DNA from: Bacillus sp. (in: firmicutes) | Lineage (GTDB): Bacteria > Bacillota > Bacilli > Bacillales > Cytobacillaceae | NCBI GenBank assembly: GCA_031177865.1 | Contig: JAPSKD010000006.1 | Coordinates: 1 to 57,840, forward strand | DNA: 57,840 bases | Reading direction: 5' to 3' | Part shown: positions 56,345 through 57,840 of the stretch, piece after piece | Numbering within the stretch: position 1 is the first letter of the stretch | How the letters are laid out: each line of letters begins with the position of its first letter | Notes under the pieces: generated by a model | Database searches by the model: none | What the model was told of the DNA's origin: nothing | Seen by the model: the letters and a program-made list of their open reading frames with translations, nothing else | Made by a program: the position numbers and the translations under genes

Positions 56345-56371
56345 GTCCAGGAAAATATCCTGGACTTTTTT
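56345..56371 (+). terminator. Terminator of deoB-punA-pdp
   Basis: GTCCAGGA/TCCTGGAC stem (56345-56352 with 56358-56365) followed by TTTTTATTTT. Confidence 0.9.
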
Positions 56372-56393
56372 ATTTTATTATCAGGAAAATACT

Positions 56394-56422
56394 GTATAAA
56401 GTTGTTGGATTTGGAAAAAATG
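56394..56422 (+). promoter_or_regulatory. Candidate SigF promoter of dacF
   Basis: GTATA at 56394-56398 and GGAAAAAATG at 56413-56422, 14 bases apart, fit the forespore SigF pattern (GYATA, then GG-N2-A-N-A-M-T-R); dacF is a SigF gene in B. subtilis. Confidence 0.55.
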
Positions 56423-56453
56423 GAATCTATATAAAGAATGGAGGGTTATGCGA

Positions 56454-57623
56454 ATGAAACGATATATCTCTTTACTAGTAATAGCCTTGTTATTAACAAG
56501 TTTATGGATACCATCCGTATCTGCAGAAGAGAAACCAAGTACCGATATCACAGAAAATGTAAGATCCGCGATTTTAATTGAGCGTGATACAGGTCAGATT
56601 CTTTATGAGAAAAATAGTAATGAGGAGCTTCCACCTGCGAGTATGACAAAAATTATGACCATGCTGCTAATTATGGAAGCGATTGACCAAGGGAAACTCA
56701 AATGGGATGAAAGTGTTCGAACAAGTGAGTATGCGGCGTCAATGGGCGGCTCACAAATTTTCCTTGAACCTGGGGAAGAAATGACCGTAAAACAAATGCT
56801 CCAAGGCATTGCGATTGGTTCGGGAAATGATGCTTCTGTTGCTATGGCAGAAAAAATTGCCGGATCTGAAGAAGCCTTTGTTGACATGATGAATAACAAA
56901 GTAAAAGAACTTGGTTTAAAGAATACGATTTTTAAAAATACCACAGGTCTTCCAGGAAGTGGTCATTATAGTTCCGCACATGATATGGCGATTATCGCCA
57001 AGGAACTATTAAAATATGAGGATATAACAAAGTTTACTGGAATGTACGAAGCGTATCTTCGTGAAAATACCGATAAAAAGTTTTGGCTTGTTAATACCAA
57101 TAAACTAGTTCGTTTTTACCCAGGAGTAGATGGTCTAAAAACCGGATTTACTGCTGAAGCAAAATACTGTCTGACAGCCACGGCACAAAAGGATGGTATG
57201 CGTGTCATTGCTGTGGTCTTTGGGGCGCCAACCTCTAAGGAAAGAAATGCTCAAGTGACAAAAATGTTAAATTATGCGTTCGCCCAGTATCAAACACACC
57301 CAATGTTCAAACGAAATGAAGTAATTGGTAACGCCCATGTTAATAAGGGGAAAGACAAAAAGGTTGAAGCAGTAACAAGCGAACCACTTTCTTTACTGAC
57401 TAAAAAAGGCGAAAAGACTGAGGATGTAACACGAAAAGTGACACTTGATAAAAACCTTAACGCCCCTATAAAAAAAGGAGATAAGGTTGGAACCATCCAG
57501 CTTGTAAAAGAAGGAAAAGTACTCCTTGAAAGTGAATTGGTTGCCAAAAATGCTGTTAAAGAAGCAACCTGGTGGACTTTATATAAACGTTCATTCGGGA
57601 TGTTCACAAAAGCAGGTAAGTAG
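56454..57623 (+). CDS. dacF: D-alanyl-D-alanine carboxypeptidase DacF
   Basis: A 389-residue low-molecular-weight penicillin-binding protein that trims peptidoglycan stem peptides, in B. subtilis expressed in the forespore to regulate cortex cross-linking. Signal peptide to about residue 25 (SVSAEEKPS), then the three active-site motifs: S-x-x-K (PASMTKIM), S-x-N (GSGND) and KTG (GLKTGFT), and a C-terminal all-beta domain with a terminal amphipathic stretch. ATG at 56454 is eight bases after GGAGGG. The spoIIA operon normally follows; here a repeat comes first and the window ends. Confidence 0.93.
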   Translation: MKRYISLLVIALLLTSLWIPSVSAEEKPSTDITENVRSAILIERDTGQILYEKNSNEELPPASMTKIMTMLLIMEAIDQGKLKWDESVRTSEYAASMGGSQIFLEPGEEMTVKQMLQGIAIGSGNDASVAMAEKIAGSEEAFVDMMNNKVKELGLKNTIFKNTTGLPGSGHYSSAHDMAIIAKELLKYEDITKFTGMYEAYLRENTDKKFWLVNTNKLVRFYPGVDGLKTGFTAEAKYCLTATAQKDGMRVIAVVFGAPTSKERNAQVTKMLNYAFAQYQTHPMFKRNEVIGNAHVNKGKDKKVEAVTSEPLSLLTKKGEKTEDVTRKVTLDKNLNAPIKKGDKVGTIQLVKEGKVLLESELVAKNAVKEATWWTLYKRSFGMFTKAGK

Positions 57624-57627
57624 CTAA

Positions 57628-57840
57628 TGTCCAGCTCTAGCGCCTAGGGGCTCGGTGGAAAAAGAAAAATCGCTTTTTCCTCGGTCAAAAGCTTGTCTAG
57701 TTGCGGCTCCTTGGGACTCGAGGAATAAGCCACCCCATGAAGAAGGCAAAAAGCGCCTTCTTCGTGGTTCGTCTTATTCCTTCGTCCCAGGGCAGTCGCC
57801 TCCACATTTCTGACAATCCGTCAAGAAGGTTAAAGAGCAC
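57628..57840 (-). repeat. Dispersed composite repeat, running off the window
   Basis: In reverse orientation this matches both elements of the 36.5 kb cluster: the end TGTCCAGCTCTAGCGCCTAGGGG, the AAAAAGCGAT foldback, the AAGAAGGCGC hairpin, and the stretch reading (complement) CCTTCTTGACGGATTGTC. The element continues beyond the last base. Confidence 0.85.

Overview
The window is a low-GC Bacillaceae chromosome segment from a spore-former. The ends fix its position: it opens with the last codons of spo0A and closes just after dacF. In between, the gene order largely follows the spo0A-to-dacF interval known from Bacillus subtilis (yqiK, yqzF, bkd operon, brxB, artPQR, yqjA to yqjE, dinB, zwf, rnz, namA, proI, yqjP, yqjQ, yqjW, yqkB to yqkG, spoIIM, fur, yqzK, xerD, deoB, punA, pdp, dacF). 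The genus cannot be fixed from sequence alone; Neobacillus-like is a guess. No rRNA, tRNA, CRISPR array, prophage or intact insertion sequence was seen.

Region 1 (0-17.2 kb) handles branched-chain amino acid and propionyl-CoA metabolism. The enhancer-binding regulator BkdR precedes a textbook sigma-54 (SigL) -24/-12 promoter that drives ptb-bcd-buk-lpdV-bkdAA-bkdAB-bkdB. Leucine dehydrogenase makes the 2-oxo acids, the BKD complex makes acyl-CoAs, and Ptb/Buk recover ATP. Directly after come methylmalonyl-CoA mutase (two subunits) and its MeaB GTPase. Methylmalonyl-CoA epimerase and a carboxyltransferase lie at 22.1-24.1 kb, so propionyl-CoA from Val and Ile can reach succinyl-CoA.

Region 2 (17.3-36.5 kb) holds bacilliredoxin, an arginine-type ABC transporter, an aromatic acid exporter family protein, an L,D-transpeptidase, a tiny Prli42 gene, a peptidase, DNA polymerase IV, zwf, RNase Z, NADPH dehydrogenase, a glycosyltransferase, a T-box-controlled proI, yqjP, yqjQ and an SOS-controlled Y-family polymerase.

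Region 3 (36.5-41.9 kb) is accessory. A composite repeat cluster leads into a gentisate (3-hydroxybenzoate) catabolic island: gentisate dioxygenase, fumarylpyruvate hydrolase, an FAD hydroxylase and a DinB-fold protein that could be the missing thiol-dependent maleylpyruvate isomerase. A decayed IclR-type regulator lies in the divergent spacer.

Region 4 (41.9-57.8 kb) holds Fe-S proteins, thiolase plus 3-oxoacid CoA-transferase, an aldo/keto reductase, the Z-ring inhibitor mciZ, nudF, an EndoQ-like nuclease, spoIIM, fur, yqzK, xerD, the nucleoside-salvage operon deoB-punA-pdp, and dacF.

Items most worth a second look: (i) XerD carries a tandem palindromic insertion and has Asn where the catalytic box-II His is expected; (ii) the gentisate island with its DinB-fold isomerase candidate and dead IclR gene; (iii) a dispersed modular repeat family, one copy of which splits the bkd operon; (iv) several short genes that are easily missed (mciZ, prli42, a 46-codon gene); (v) start codons decided by promoters or ribosome binding sites (ptb, buk, rnz and others).
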